Positions 1-10,024 are shown, counted from the stretch's first letter. The stretch: DNA of 64,000 nt from Rhizomonospora bruguierae (GCF_018397995.1 NZ_BBQH01000029.1:1-64000); one strand, 5' to 3'. Made by a program: numbers and translations. The notes: generated by a model from the letters alone, not told the origin.

Positions 1-968
1 TCGGAGTAGTGGACGCCCAACTGGGCGCGGATCTCGTCCAGGATGCCCATGATCTCGAGGGTCGTGGCGTGCGGGACGAGTGGGCTTTCGATCAGGCCCT
101 CGGCGAGGCAGCGCTGCACCTCGGCGGCCTCGAAGTGGTAGCCGGCCCCGGGGAAGGACATGTCGACGGTCTCGGGTTCGGTGTCGTTGCGGTAGAGGGT
201 GTAGCCGCGAGGGGCGAAGAAGGTGCCGTTCAGGTCGATCCGGCCGCGGGTGCCGGTGATGCTGGCCGTGTTGCGGGTGGCGCCGAGGATGCCGCAGGTG
301 AGGGAGGCCATCGCGCCGTTGGGGTAGCCGAGGATCAGGCCGGTGTTCTCGTCGACGCCCTCGGGGCTGAGGCGGCCCCAGGCGGTGATCTCGGTGGGGG
401 CGCCCAGGAACAGGTGGGCGATGGTGATGGGGTAGACGCCGAGGTCGAGCAGGGCGCCGCCGCCGAGGGCCCGGGCGCGCATGCGGTGGGTGGGTTCGAA
501 CGGGCCGGCGATGCCGAAGTCGGCGTGCACGGTGGTGACGTCGCCGATGGCGCCGTCGGCGACCAGGGCCTGGAGCCGGCGGATGACCGGGTTGCAGCGG
601 GTCCACATGGCTTCCATCAGGAAGATGCCGCGCCCGGTGGCCAGGTCGATGAGTTCGGCGCTGGTGGGGCGGTCCAGGGTGAACGGCTTCTCGCACAGGG
701 CCGGCTTGCCGGCGTCCAGGCACGCGCGGGTGGCCGCGTGGTGGAAGGCGTGCGGGGTGGCCACGTAGACGACGTCGACGTCGGGGTCGTTGGCCAGGTC
801 GGCCCAGGTGCCGTGGGCGCGGGGGATGCCGTGGCGGTCGGCGAAGGCGCGGGCGGTGTCTGGGCGGCGGGAGCCGCAGGCGACGACCTCGGCGTCGGGT
901 AGCAGCCGCAGGTCTTGGACGAAGGCGGTGGCGATGCCGCCGGTGGCCAGGATTCCCCAACGCGTCAT
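1..968 (-). CDS. Gfo/Idh/MocA family NAD(P)-dependent oxidoreductase (C-terminus outside window)
   Basis: Reading from ATG at 968 gives about 322 codons with no stop before the window edge, so the C-terminus is missing. The N-terminus (MTRWGILATGGIATAFV) is a Rossmann fold with a GxGxxA-like nucleotide loop. Near residue 90 comes the family motif ALCEKPFTLDRPTS, whose EKP lysine contacts the cofactor. A later GALLDLGVYPITIAHLFLG stretch is the usual substrate-domain motif with the conserved Asp and Tyr. Family members oxidise or reduce sugars, inositols or diols in the cytoplasm; the substrate cannot be told. The gene is divergent from the NUDIX gene, with a 52-bp gap. Confidence 0.85.
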   Translation of the reverse strand, partial: MTRWGILATGGIATAFVQDLRLLPDAEVVACGSRRPDTARAFADRHGIPRAHGTWADLANDPDVDVVYVATPHAFHHAATRACLDAGKPALCEKPFTLDRPTSAELIDLATGRGIFLMEAMWTRCNPVIRRLQALVADGAIGDVTTVHADFGIAGPFEPTHRMRARALGGGALLDLGVYPITIAHLFLGAPTEITAWGRLSPEGVDENTGLILGYPNGAMASLTCGILGATRNTASITGTRGRIDLNGTFFAPRGYTLYRNDTEPETVDMSFPGAGYHFEAAEVQRCLAEGLIESPLVPHATTLEIMGILDEIRAQLGVHYS

Positions 969-1020
969 GACCGGAGAAGGTAGCCCAAGCCGCCGGGCGG
1001 GCGCACCGTAGGCTGCGACG

Positions 1021-1826
1021 ATGGGCGATTGGGAACTACCGCCGGCGCTGGTCGGGCGGGCCCGGGCGTTTCTCACCGGTGGCGGCGAGCCGCCGGCGCC
1101 GCGCACCGCGGCCACCGTCGTGCTGGTGCGCCCGGTCGCGCCGGCCGGCTTCCAGGTGTACGCGATCAGGCGCGCCGCGTCGATGGCGTTCGCCTCGGGG
1201 ATGTACGCGTTCCCGGGCGGCGGCGTGGACCCGGTGGACGCGGCGGCGGACGTGGCGTGGGCGGGTCCGGCGCCGCGGGAGTGGGGCGCGCGGCTGGGGC
1301 TGGAGCCGTCGCAGGCCCAGGCGGTGGTGTGCGCCGCGGTCCGGGAACTGTTCGAGGAGACCGGGGTGCTGCTCGCGGACGGGGCTGCCGGGGTCGGCGG
1401 CGCGGGGGAGGGCGTCGCCGGCGAGGCGGTGCGGCAGGCGCTGGTCCGCCGTGAGACGCACCTGAGCACGGTGCTGGCCGAGCGAGGGCTGGCGCTGCGC
1501 AGCGACCTGCTCGGGCCGTGGGCGCGCTGGCTGACCCCCGAGTTCGAACCGCGTCGCTACGACACGTTCTTCTTCGTGGCGGCGCTGCCCGCCGGGCAGT
1601 GCGCCCGGGACGTCTCCGGCGAGGCGGACCACACGGTGTGGGTCACGCCGGCCGAGGCGCTCGCCGACCCCGCCATGCGGATGCTGCCGCCGACCCGCGC
1701 CACGCTCCGGGAACTCGCGCGCTTCCCGGACGTCGCCACGCTGCTGGCGGCCGCGGCGACCCGGCCGATCACCACGGTCGCCCCGCGCGCCGTCCTGGAC
1801 CCGGACGGCACGGTAAGGCTGACGCA

Positions 1827-1830
<4 letters not shown>
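1021..1830 (+). CDS. NUDIX hydrolase family protein
   Basis: 269 aa, ATG start. The N-terminal half has a NUDIX beta-sheet ([10 protein letters not shown], then [15 protein letters not shown]). The Nudix helix is [17 protein letters not shown], matching the REx2EExGxx metal-binding core, but the usual spacing between the Gly-rich turn and the helix is enlarged by an insert. This is typical of the long actinobacterial and NUDT19-like proteins, which may act on CoA or other nucleoside diphosphate derivatives. The C-terminal part ([10 protein letters not shown], then [12 protein letters not shown]) is also shared with that subfamily. Its 3' end overlaps the convergent pstB by 4 bp. The precise substrate is not inferable. 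Confidence 0.82.
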
Positions 1831-2699
<869 letters not shown>

Positions 2700-2700
2700 C

Positions 2701-3588
2701 TCAGCGCTCCTTGATGGCGAACCGGCTGGAGATCAACCGGGCGAGGACGGTGAAGGTCAGCACGATCGCCACGAGGGTGAGGGCGGCGCCCCAGGCGCGG
2801 TCCTGCGCGGGTGCGAAGGGCTGGCTGGCGTTGCTGAAGATCTGCATCGACAGCGTGGTGTTCGGCTTGAACAGGCTCCAGGTGCTGGAGAACGTCAGGC
2901 CGGCGGTGACCACGACCGGCGCGGTCTCGCCCGCGGCGCGGGCGATCGCGAGCATCGAGCCGCTGGTGATGCCGGAGAGGGCGGCCGGGAGCACCACGGT
3001 GAGCGTGGTCCGCCAGCGCCGGGCGCCGAGGGCGGCGCTGGCCTGGCGCAGCTCGTCCGGCACCAGGCGCAGGATCTCCTCCGCGCTGCGGATGACCACC
3101 GGCAGCATCAGGCAGGCCAGCGCCAGCGCGGCGGCGAAGCCGGACTGGGACTTGGTGACCAGCACCACGGTCACGTAGATGAACAGGCCCATGACGATCG
3201 ACGGGACGCCGGTCATCACGTCCGCCATGGTGCGCACGATCCGGGCCAGCGGCCGCTGCTTGCCGTACTCGTTCAGGTAGATCGCGCCGAGCACGCCGAG
3301 CGGGATGGCCATGAGCGCGGCCGCGCCGGTGACGACGAGGGTGCCGACGATGGCCGGCTGCATGCCGCCGCCGGCCCGGCGGGCCCGGTTCACGATGTCC
3401 TCGGTGAACCAGGCGCCGTCGATGACGCCGGCCCCCTTGGCGATCACGTAGTAGACGACCAGGCCGAGCGGGATCACCGCGAGCAGCAGCGCCAGCGCGA
3501 TCGCCCCGGTGGCGAGGCCGTTGCGGACCCGGCGGCCGGTGCCCAGGGAGCGCCGGGTGAGGTCCGGTGCGCGGTCGGTGGTGGTCAT
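2701..3588 (-). CDS. pstA: Phosphate ABC transporter permease PstA
   Basis: 295 aa from ATG at 3588, which overlaps the pstC stop in an ATGA arrangement, so translation is probably coupled. The protein has about six membrane segments. The first is near residues 25-45 ([20 protein letters not shown]). The binding-protein-dependent permease loop reads [21 protein letters not shown] and couples to PstB. With PstC it forms the phosphate channel. The longer reading frame running upstream to 4503 is a shadow of pstC. Confidence 0.96.
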   Translation of the reverse strand: MTTTDRAPDLTRRSLGTGRRVRNGLATGAIALALLLAVIPLGLVVYYVIAKGAGVIDGAWFTEDIVNRARRAGGGMQPAIVGTLVVTGAAALMAIPLGVLGAIYLNEYGKQRPLARIVRTMADVMTGVPSIVMGLFIYVTVVLVTKSQSGFAAALALACLMLPVVIRSAEEILRLVPDELRQASAALGARRWRTTLTVVLPAALSGITSGSMLAIARAAGETAPVVVTAGLTFSSTWSLFKPNTTLSMQIFSNASQPFAPAQDRAWGAALTLVAIVLTFTVLARLISSRFAIKER

Positions 3589-4607
3589 CGCGCGGCTCCC
3601 TTCATCCGGGCCTCGGCGTGCCGGACCACGATCCGGGCGAGCAGGTTGATCAGGATGGTCAGCGCGAACAGCACGACGCCGAGGCCGATCAGCGCGGCCC
3701 GGTGCTGGCCGGCGGATTCGCCCCACTGGCGGACGATGATCGACGGGAGCGCCTCGCCGGCCTGGAACACGTTGCCGGTGATCTGGATGGCCGCCCCGAT
3801 GGTGAGCGCGACCGCGATGGTCTCGCCCATGGCCCGGCCGAGGCCGAGCATCACGGCGCCGACCAGGCCGCCGAAGCTGTGCGGGAAGACGGCGCCACGG
3901 ATCATCTCCCAGCGGGTGGCGCCGAGCGCGAGTGCCGCGTGCTTGTCCGCCTCGGGGACGGTGGCGAACACCTCGCGGGCGATCGACGTGATGATCGGGA
4001 TGATCATGATGGCGACGATCAGGCCGGCGGTCATGTACCCGCGCCCGCTGCTGACCGGCACGCCGAACACGGTGTCCAGCACCGGGATCCCGTCCACGAG
4101 GTCGTGGATCCACTGGTAGACCGGGACGATCGCCGGAGCGACGACCAGGATGCCCCACAGGCCGAAGACCACCGACGGGACCGCGGCGAGCAGGTCGATC
4201 ACGGTGACCGAGAGCCCGCGCAGCCGGCGCGGCGCCAGCTCGGTGATGAACAGCGCGATCCCGATCGAGATCGGCACCGCGATGACCAGTGCGATCAGGG
4301 AGACGATCGCGGTGCCGTAGATCAGCGCCAGCGCGCCGAACCGCGGGCCGAGCGGGCCGTCGCCGTCCGGGTCGTTGGCGACCCAGCGCGGGCTGGTGAC
4401 GAAGCTCAGGCCGGAGTCGCGCAGCGCGGCCCACGACTGCTGCGTGGTGGTGACGAGGATGAGCGCGAGGATCGCCAGCACGAGCGCGCCGGCCGCGACG
4501 CACACGGCGGCGAACACGCGATCACCCCAGACCCCGCCACCGGAGGTGGTCAGATCGGTCTGGGGTGCCGGCGTGCTGGCCGGGGGTCTGTTGAGGGTCT
4601 TTGTCAC
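3585..4607 (-). CDS. pstC: Phosphate ABC transporter permease PstC
   Basis: 340 aa. A hydrophilic N-terminus of about 30 residues is followed by a first membrane helix (VFAAVCVAAGALVLAILALI), a periplasmic loop and further helices. The coupling loop ALGATRWEMIRGAVFPHSFGG lies near residue 235. The tandem pair with PstA forms the phosphate channel. The gap to the upstream pstS (4608-4678) holds a strong GC hairpin, which would let pstS be made in excess over the membrane genes. Confidence 0.96.
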   Translation of the reverse strand: MTKTLNRPPASTPAPQTDLTTSGGGVWGDRVFAAVCVAAGALVLAILALILVTTTQQSWAALRDSGLSFVTSPRWVANDPDGDGPLGPRFGALALIYGTAIVSLIALVIAVPISIGIALFITELAPRRLRGLSVTVIDLLAAVPSVVFGLWGILVVAPAIVPVYQWIHDLVDGIPVLDTVFGVPVSSGRGYMTAGLIVAIMIIPIITSIAREVFATVPEADKHAALALGATRWEMIRGAVFPHSFGGLVGAVMLGLGRAMGETIAVALTIGAAIQITGNVFQAGEALPSIIVRQWGESAGQHRAALIGLGVVLFALTILINLLARIVVRHAEARMKGAAR

Positions 4608-4636
4608 GTCTGCTCCATGGCCACTGGGTGGGCCGG

Positions 4637-4667
4637 CGGCCCGGGGGCGTTCGCCGCCCCCGGGCCG
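4637..4667 (-). terminator. GC hairpin between pstS and pstC (partial terminator or mRNA-stabilising stem)
   Basis: A perfect inverted repeat with 13-bp arms (CGGCCCGGGGGCG and its complement) surrounds a 5-nt loop. It lies in the 71-bp gap just after the pstS stop and has no T-run. In binding-protein transport operons such stems commonly attenuate read-through or protect the upstream message, giving more binding protein than permease. The stem is seen directly; the role is inferred. Confidence 0.6.
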
Positions 4668-4678
4668 TCAACCGTCCG

Positions 4679-5761
4679 TCAGAACTTCTCGATCTGAGCC
4701 AGCGCCTTGTCGTGCAGCGACTGGGGCAGCGCCGCGAAGTCCACGTCCTTCGCCAGGCCCTGGCCCTCGCTGCTGAGCAAGAACTTCAGGAAGCCCTTGA
4801 CCAGCGCGGCCTTGGCCGGGTCGTCGTACTTGGTCTTGACGAGGAGGTACGTCGGCGAGGTGATCGGGTACGCGGTGGCGCCCGACGCGTTCAGCGGGTC
4901 GTAGCTGAGGTCGTCGTTGATCTTGGCGCCGTCGAGCGCGGCCTGCGCGCCCTCCAGCGTCGGGGCGACGAACTGGCCGTCCTTGTTCTTGATGCTGGCG
5001 AACACGAGCTGGCTGGCCTTGGCGTCGCTGAGGTCGACGTAGCCGATCGCGCCGTCGCTCTGCTTGATCAGCTGGGAGACGCCGCTGTTCTTCTCGCCAC
5101 CCTGGGTGTCCTTCGGCCAGTCCACGGTGTCACCGCTGCCGAGCGTCCACTTGGTCGACGCGGACTCCAGGTACTTGGTGAAGTTGCTGGTGGTGCCGGA
5201 GCCGTCCGAGCGGTGCACCACCGTGATCGGCTTGCTCGGCAGGGTCGCGCCCGGGTTGTCGGCCTTGATCGCGGCGTCGTCCCAGGTCTTGATGGTCCGG
5301 CCGAAGATGCCGGCGAGCGTGTCCGGGCTCAGCTTGAGCTCGCTCACCCCGTTGAGGTTGTACGAGACGGTGATCGGCGCGGCCACGGTCGGCACGTAGA
5401 GGAACTCGCCCTCCTTCGGACCCTGCCCCTCCTTGACCAGGCTGTCCGAGCCGGCGAAGTCGGTCAGGCCCTCGCCGAACTCCTTCTTGCCGGTGCCGGA
5501 GCCGACGGCGTTGTAGGTCACCGTGACGTTCGGAGCGGCCTCCTTGAACGCCGAGACAACCTCCTGGTAGTACGCGTCCGGGAAGGTCGCGCCCGACGCC
5601 TTGAGCGCGCCGGAGAGGTTCGCGTACTCGGATCCGCCGGTGGCGCCCGAGCTGCTACCGGAGCCCGGCGTGTCGTTGGACTTCTCGGAGCAGCCGGCGA
5701 GGGCGAGCGTGGCGAGCGCCACGCCAGCCAGTACGCGCCGCGAGAGCACGTTGCGGTTCAC
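4679..5761 (-). CDS. pstS: Phosphate-binding lipoprotein PstS
   Basis: 360 aa. A short signal peptide ends in the lipobox LALAGC, with lipidated Cys24, followed by a Ser/Gly-rich linker (GSGSSSGATGGS). The mature domain starts at about residue 48 (LSGALKASGATFPDAYYQEV). It contains the phosphate-binding segments GSGTGKKEF and HRSDGSGTTSNFTKYL, both diagnostic of PstS. It captures extracellular phosphate and delivers it to PstC/PstA. It is the first gene of the operon, with PHO-box-like repeats about 90-125 bp upstream, so it is probably induced by phosphate starvation through the RegX3/PhoP-type regulator at 48091. Confidence 0.97.
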   Translation of the reverse strand: MNRNVLSRRVLAGVALATLALAGCSEKSNDTPGSGSSSGATGGSEYANLSGALKASGATFPDAYYQEVVSAFKEAAPNVTVTYNAVGSGTGKKEFGEGLTDFAGSDSLVKEGQGPKEGEFLYVPTVAAPITVSYNLNGVSELKLSPDTLAGIFGRTIKTWDDAAIKADNPGATLPSKPITVVHRSDGSGTTSNFTKYLESASTKWTLGSGDTVDWPKDTQGGEKNSGVSQLIKQSDGAIGYVDLSDAKASQLVFASIKNKDGQFVAPTLEGAQAALDGAKINDDLSYDPLNASGATAYPITSPTYLLVKTKYDDPAKAALVKGFLKFLLSSEGQGLAKDVDFAALPQSLHDKALAQIEKF

Positions 5762-5847
5762 CTCAGGTATGCCTTCCTGTCGAGGTCGTTTTCTTCGTTG
5801 TCGACCGCGACGGTAGGAGGGGCAGGTAGCCGGCTACCGGGACCTCG

Positions 5848-5887
5848 GTGAACGGCGAGTGAACTCGTTTATGTGCTTGGGTTTACC
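5848..5887 (-). promoter_or_regulatory. PHO-box-like direct repeats upstream of pstS
   Basis: On the minus strand GTTCACT (from 5864) and GTTCACC (from 5853) are direct repeats exactly 11 bp apart. A further weaker unit, GTAAACC, starts at 5886, which is 22 bp (two units) upstream of the first strong copy. This matches the known actinobacterial PHO box, an 11-bp direct repeat beginning GTTCACC that is bound by PhoP-type regulators. It sits about 90-125 bp ahead of the pstS start codon. Confidence 0.8.
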
Positions 5888-5977
5888 GAGGCTGAGGGCC
5901 AAGTGGCTGGTGCGTGAACCGGCACCCGCTCGGTGGACATGTCGGGAACGGCCCGCCAGGCCGCCCACTCCGGGCGG

Positions 5978-6952
5978 TCAGGCGGTGGCCCGGCGGAAGC
6001 TCACGTCCGTGGTCCAGCGGGCGAACCCGATCTTGGTGTAGAGGGCGACGGCGGCGCGGTTGGACTCGTCGACGTAGAGCATCGCCTGCCCCAGCCCCCG
6101 GCCGCGCAGGTGCCGCAGGCCGGCCAGGCTGAGCGCGGTGCCCAGGCCGAGCCCGTGCGCGGACGGGTCCACACCCAGCACGTAGATCTCCCCGACGGCG
6201 GCGTGCTGGTGCCCGCCGCCGTCGCCGCCGTGCACCTTGGTCCAGTGGAAGCCGGCGATCTCGCCGTCGCGCTGCCCTCCCTCGACCACCGCGAGGAGGA
6301 ATCCGGCCGGCTCGAACCACGGCTCGGCCATCCGCAGCCGCAGGTCCTCGGCGGTCCAGCGGCCCTGGTCGGGGTGGTCGGCGAAGGCGCGGGCGTTGAC
6401 CGCCAGCCAGGCGTGCTCGTCCCGGCCGGGCTCGAACGGGCGCAGCCGGATGCCCGGGGGCAACTGCGGGGCGGGTACCGGGGTGAGCAGCGACCGGCGC
6501 ATCTGCCACAGGACGCGGGTGCGCTCGAAGCCTGAGGAGAGCGCCAGCGCGCTTGCGGACGGGTGGTCCCCGTGCGCCCACAGGCGCAGCCGGCCGCGCG
6601 GGTCCGCCTGCTCGGCGACCCCCACCGCGGCCCGCATCAGCGCCCGGCCCAGCCCGCGCCGGCGGTGCATGGGGTGCACGACCAGTTCCGCCGCCGGGCC
6701 GTCGACCGGGTCGGCCACGTCCACGTGCGCGTACCCCGCCAGGCCGCCGCCGGGCGCGGCGCTCAGCAGGTGGACCGCGGCCGCCTCGCCGCCGTGCCGC
6801 ACCTGGAGCACGACGTGCTCGGAGAGCGGGTCCGCGCCGTCCGTGTCGGCGGCCGCGTCGGCCAGCGACAGAACCTCGGCGACCTCGGCGGAAGTCAGCC
6901 GCTGCGCGCGGCGGACACCGCCGGTCTCCGGGGCGGGGGCGGTTCCGGTCAT
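5978..6952 (-). CDS. mshD: Mycothiol synthase MshD (two GNAT domains)
   Basis: 324 aa from ATG 6952, which has a GGTGAG ribosome site just upstream; an ATG 12 codons earlier is less likely. MshD transfers an acetyl group from acetyl-CoA to Cys-GlcN-Ins, the last step of mycothiol synthesis. Two tandem GNAT folds are visible. The degenerate N-terminal one ends around HRRRGLGRALMRAAVG. The active C-terminal one carries EIYVLGVDPSAHGLGLGTAL (acetyl-CoA pyrophosphate loop) and MLYVDESNRAAVALYTKIGF. The GFHWTKVH segment is typical of MshD. The mshA gene for the first step lies at 41815. Confidence 0.95.
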   Translation of the reverse strand: MTGTAPAPETGGVRRAQRLTSAEVAEVLSLADAAADTDGADPLSEHVVLQVRHGGEAAAVHLLSAAPGGGLAGYAHVDVADPVDGPAAELVVHPMHRRRGLGRALMRAAVGVAEQADPRGRLRLWAHGDHPSASALALSSGFERTRVLWQMRRSLLTPVPAPQLPPGIRLRPFEPGRDEHAWLAVNARAFADHPDQGRWTAEDLRLRMAEPWFEPAGFLLAVVEGGQRDGEIAGFHWTKVHGGDGGGHQHAAVGEIYVLGVDPSAHGLGLGTALSLAGLRHLRGRGLGQAMLYVDESNRAAVALYTKIGFARWTTDVSFRRATA

Positions 6953-7013
6953 GCGCTCACCGTAACCGGCCGGCACGGGTCGGCACATTACGCCCCGCGT
7001 GCCGGGAAGCGCG

Positions 7014-7727
7014 TCAGACCGGCAGCGGGGCCAGCTCCGAATCCGGCAGCGAGCGGTTCGGCGGCACGACGAACTTGTACCCCACCTGGCGCACCGTGCC
7101 GATCATGGATTCGTACTCGGAGCCGAGCTTGGCCCGCAGCCGCCGCACGTGCACGTCGACCGTGCGGGTGCCGCCGAAGTAGTCGTAGCCCCACACCTCG
7201 CGCAGCAACTGGTCCCGGGTGAACACCCGGCCGGGGTGCTGGGCGAGGAACTTGAGCAGCTCGAACTCCTTGTATGTCAGGTCGAGCGGGCGCCCTTTCA
7301 GCTTGGCGGCGTAGGTGTCCGGGTCGATGCTCAGCTCGCCGGCCCGGATCAGCCCGCCAGCGCCGCCGGTGGCGCTGGCGATCCGGCCCACCGCGAGCCG
7401 CAGCCGGGCCTCCACCTCGGCCGGACCGGCGCCGGCCAGGATCACGTCGTCCACGCCCCACTCGGCGTTCAGCGCGATCAGGCCGGCCTCGGTCACCACC
7501 GCGATCAGCGGCATGCCCAGCCCGGTGGCGTGCAGCATGCGGCAGGTGGCGCGGGCGTCGGCGAGTTCGGAGCGGGCGTCCACCAGGACGGCGTCCGGGC
7601 TCGGACCGGCGACCAGGGTGCGTACGTCGCGCGGGGCGGTGCGGACCGAGTGCGGCAGCAGGTCGAGCGCCGGCAGCACGGCCGATGGTTCACCGGCGCG
7701 CGCGGTGACCAGCAGCAGAATCTCCAC
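7014..7727 (-). CDS. glnR: GlnR-type orphan response regulator, nitrogen metabolism regulator
   Basis: 237 aa. The N-terminus is an atypical receiver domain ([15 protein letters not shown], then [18 protein letters not shown]) that lacks the complete acidic pocket of a phosphorylated receiver. The C-terminus is an OmpR-type winged helix ([20 protein letters not shown], then [20 protein letters not shown]). The overall pattern, including [12 protein letters not shown] and VLVDAR, is that of actinobacterial GlnR. That protein works as a homodimer without a partner kinase and controls glutamine synthetase and ammonium uptake. No partner kinase is adjacent, and the neighbour mshD is not an obvious target. 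Confidence 0.9.
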   Translation of the reverse strand: MEILLLVTARAGEPSAVLPALDLLPHSVRTAPRDVRTLVAGPSPDAVLVDARSELADARATCRMLHATGLGMPLIAVVTEAGLIALNAEWGVDDVILAGAGPAEVEARLRLAVGRIASATGGAGGLIRAGELSIDPDTYAAKLKGRPLDLTYKEFELLKFLAQHPGRVFTRDQLLREVWGYDYFGGTRTVDVHVRRLRAKLGSEYESMIGTVRQVGYKFVVPPNRSLPDSELAPLPV

Positions 7728-8012
7728 GTGGAGCCTCCGTCCTCACGGCGCGCGGGCCGCGGTGAGCGAACGTGGGTCCCGGCTGCGTTGGCGGGCGGAG
7801 CCTAGCGCCGAGCTTAGCGGACGGGGTGCGGCGAAAGCTCCTGTGACCTTGCTTCCTACCCGGACCGCGCCGGGTGAACGGCGGGTGTCGCACGCCGTTC
7901 ATCCACCGGCGGGTGACGAACGGTTGATCCCCCGCCGTCCGCCGGTGCGGCGCCGCCGTCGACGGCGCCGGCGCGGCAGGCGTCGCACCCCGCGGTCTGG
8001 CACGATCGGAGC

Positions 8013-9011
8013 GTGTTTCCCTCCTCGTCCCCGGGGTCCACGGCCGCCGACCCGGCGCCGCACCCGGGTGCGCAGCCCGCGCAGCCGGGCGGCGACGTGA
8101 CACCCCCCGGTGGCGCCGCCGCGCCGGTGCCCGACGACCCGGATCTCGCGCCGACCGAGCGGGCCCGGCTGCGGGTCCGGTCGGTGCCGATCCGGCGGCT
8201 GCTCTCGCTGGCCGTCGCCGGGTTCGCCGCCCTGCTCTGCGTCGGCCTCACGGTCGGCGCGCAGACCGCCGGCCCGGGCGCGGCGCGCTGGCCGTACGCG
8301 GTGGTGATCTTCGGGGTTCAGGTGATGTTCGTGCTGGTCTGGGCGATGGCGATGCGCCCGCCCGGCGCGAAGATCGTGGCCGGGACCGGGGTGCTGGCCG
8401 CGGCCGGCGCGGACGTCGCGGCGGTCTACCCCAAGGCGGTCGCGCTGGCGCCGCTGGCCTACGTGGCCGCCGCCGCCGTGGCGGTCGCCGCGCTGGGCCA
8501 GCTGATCCGCCGGGGCCGGGCGGAGGCGACCGAGTCGATGAGCGCCACCCTGATCACTGTGATCGGCGTGGTCTCGTTCGCCACGCTGGTGGTCTGCACC
8601 CGGCTGGCCGGCGGCACCCAGGCGATCACGGTCTGCCTCACCGCGATCGGCGTCGCCCTGGCGGTCGCCCACGGCGCCGACACCGTGGTGCCCGCGCCGC
8701 GGCTGTCGCCGCAGGTGCCCCGGGGCGCGGCCGGCGTGGTGGTCGGCGCGATGGCGGGTACGCTGGCCGCCGCGGTACTCGGCAAGTACCTGGTCGGCTT
8801 CGACCCGGGCCGGGGCGCCGTCGCCGGCCTGGTCGCCGCCGCGGCCGCCGTGCTGGCCGACCTGTCCGTCGCGTACGCGGAGGCGGGCCGCCAGATGGCC
8901 GGCCAGCGCCCCACGTTCTGGGTGGCCCGGCACATGCAGGGCCCGCTGGGCGGTTTCGCCCTCGCCGCCCCGGTCGCGTACGTCGTGAGCGTGCTGTTCC
9001 TCGTACCCTGA
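8013..9011 (+). CDS. Conserved actinobacterial multi-pass membrane protein, unknown function
   Basis: 332 aa from GTG 8013, with GGAG a few bases upstream. The first 65 residues are Pro/Ala-rich and hydrophilic. The rest is about seven to nine short hydrophobic helices (LLSLAVAGFAALLCVGLTVG, then AVVIFGVQVMFVLVWAMAM, ending PVAYVVSVLFLVP). I recognise no catalytic motif. It resembles the unnamed membrane proteins often found beside glnR and lmeA in this family. It is divergent from glnR across a 285-bp gap in which I see no clear operator. Confidence 0.7.
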   Translation: MFPSSSPGSTAADPAPHPGAQPAQPGGDVTPPGGAAAPVPDDPDLAPTERARLRVRSVPIRRLLSLAVAGFAALLCVGLTVGAQTAGPGAARWPYAVVIFGVQVMFVLVWAMAMRPPGAKIVAGTGVLAAAGADVAAVYPKAVALAPLAYVAAAAVAVAALGQLIRRGRAEATESMSATLITVIGVVSFATLVVCTRLAGGTQAITVCLTAIGVALAVAHGADTVVPAPRLSPQVPRGAAGVVVGAMAGTLAAAVLGKYLVGFDPGRGAVAGLVAAAAAVLADLSVAYAEAGRQMAGQRPTFWVARHMQGPLGGFALAAPVAYVVSVLFLVP

Positions 9012-9080
9012 TCCGCGCTTGGTGGCCGCGCCGATCGGGTATCAACCCCCGTGCCGCCACGATCCTGGGGAGGAGTCGAC

Positions 9081-9866
9081 GTGACCGATGACCCCGAGTA
9101 CGCCCACGCGTCGCCGCGCCGGCGCCGCGGCGGGCGCCGCTGGGGCCTGGTGCTGCTGGTGTTCGTGCTGGTGGTGGGCGGGCTGCTGGTGGTCGGCGAC
9201 CGGGTGGCGGCGCACGCCGCCGAGCGGGTGATCGCCGACCAGGCCCGGCAGGAACTGGCCAGGCGGCAGGTCAGCGCGGGCGAGCCGGAGGTCACCGTCG
9301 GCGGGTTCCCGTTCCTGACCCAGGTGCTGGACGAGAAGTTCAAGAAGATCACGATCGTCTTCTCGGACGTGAGCGGCGAGGGGCTCCAACTGCCGAAGCT
9401 GACCGTGGAGGCGACCAATGTGGTCGCCACCCGGCAGACCCTGATGAACGGCACCGGCCGGGTCGTCGCCCAGAACGTGCGGGGCACCGCGACCGTGGGG
9501 TACGCCAGCGTCACGGAGCTGATCAAGAAGCGGGTCAACCTGCCGGACCTCACGCTGTCCGAAAAGGACGGCAAGCTGCACGCGGTGCTGCCCACCCAGA
9601 TCCTGAACCGGCCGGTCACCCTCAACGGCACCGCGGACCTGACCGTCAAGAACGGTGTCGTGCAGGTGCGGTTCCGCCAGCTCACCGCCGAGGGGCTGGA
9701 CCAGGTCCCGCTGGCGAAGGACGCGCTGACCCGGTACGCGCAGCAACTGTCGCTGCCCGTCCAGATCCCGGCGCTGCCGTTCGGGCTGCGGATCACCGAG
9801 GTCAAGCCGCTGGCCGAGGGGCTGGCGATCAGCGGGTCCGCGGACAACGTCCCGCTGAACGGGTGA
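9081..9866 (+). CDS. LmeA-like phospholipid-binding protein (DUF2993)
   Basis: 261 aa from GTG 9081, which follows a strong GGGGAGGAG site; an earlier in-frame ATG-type start at 9051 is less likely. A basic stretch (RRRRGGRRW) precedes one membrane helix (GLVLLVFVLVVGGLLVVG), so the protein is anchored or exported. The remaining extracytoplasmic part has the DUF2993 pattern (VTVGGFPFLTQVLDEKFKKI). Mycobacterial LmeA of this family binds phosphoinositides and supports lipomannan maturation; that role is known for the family and only inferred here. Confidence 0.82.
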   Translation: MTDDPEYAHASPRRRRGGRRWGLVLLVFVLVVGGLLVVGDRVAAHAAERVIADQARQELARRQVSAGEPEVTVGGFPFLTQVLDEKFKKITIVFSDVSGEGLQLPKLTVEATNVVATRQTLMNGTGRVVAQNVRGTATVGYASVTELIKKRVNLPDLTLSEKDGKLHAVLPTQILNRPVTLNGTADLTVKNGVVQVRFRQLTAEGLDQVPLAKDALTRYAQQLSLPVQIPALPFGLRITEVKPLAEGLAISGSADNVPLNG

Positions 9867-9946
9867 CGGCCCGGGTGGCTGTGTCGCCGGTCTCGGATGG
9901 TGGTCGGACCTGTCCCTGCCGTGGTGCCGCTTGTTAGGCTCCGCGC

Positions 9947-10024
9947 ATGGGCGAGTTGCTCACCAAAAGGCGTGCGGTGGATCTGTGCCGCGTCACCACC
10001 TGCCTGTGTCGCCCCGTCATCTGA
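9947..10024 (+). CDS. Cys-containing leader peptide upstream of the sulfurtransferase (putative attenuator)
   Basis: A 25-codon ORF, MGELLTKRRAVDLCRVTTCLCRPVI, in two parts: MGELLTKRRAVDL, then CRVTTCLCRPVI. The KRR-VDLCRV core and the closing Cys codons match the short leader peptides known upstream of sulfur-assimilation genes in actinomycetes. It ends 161 bp before the rhodanese gene. Ribosome stalling at the three Cys codons under cysteine shortage would be a reasonable way to control the genes downstream; that mechanism is inferred. It is too short for ordinary gene calling. Confidence 0.72.
   Translation: MGELLTKRRAVDLCRVTTCLCRPVI

Noticed and set aside
4601-5851. Long forward ORF (416 aa) opposite pstS and its promoter
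   Set aside because: It is the antisense shadow of pstS, low-complexity Arg/Val/Gly-rich, and has no family motif. The PstS reading on the minus strand is certain.
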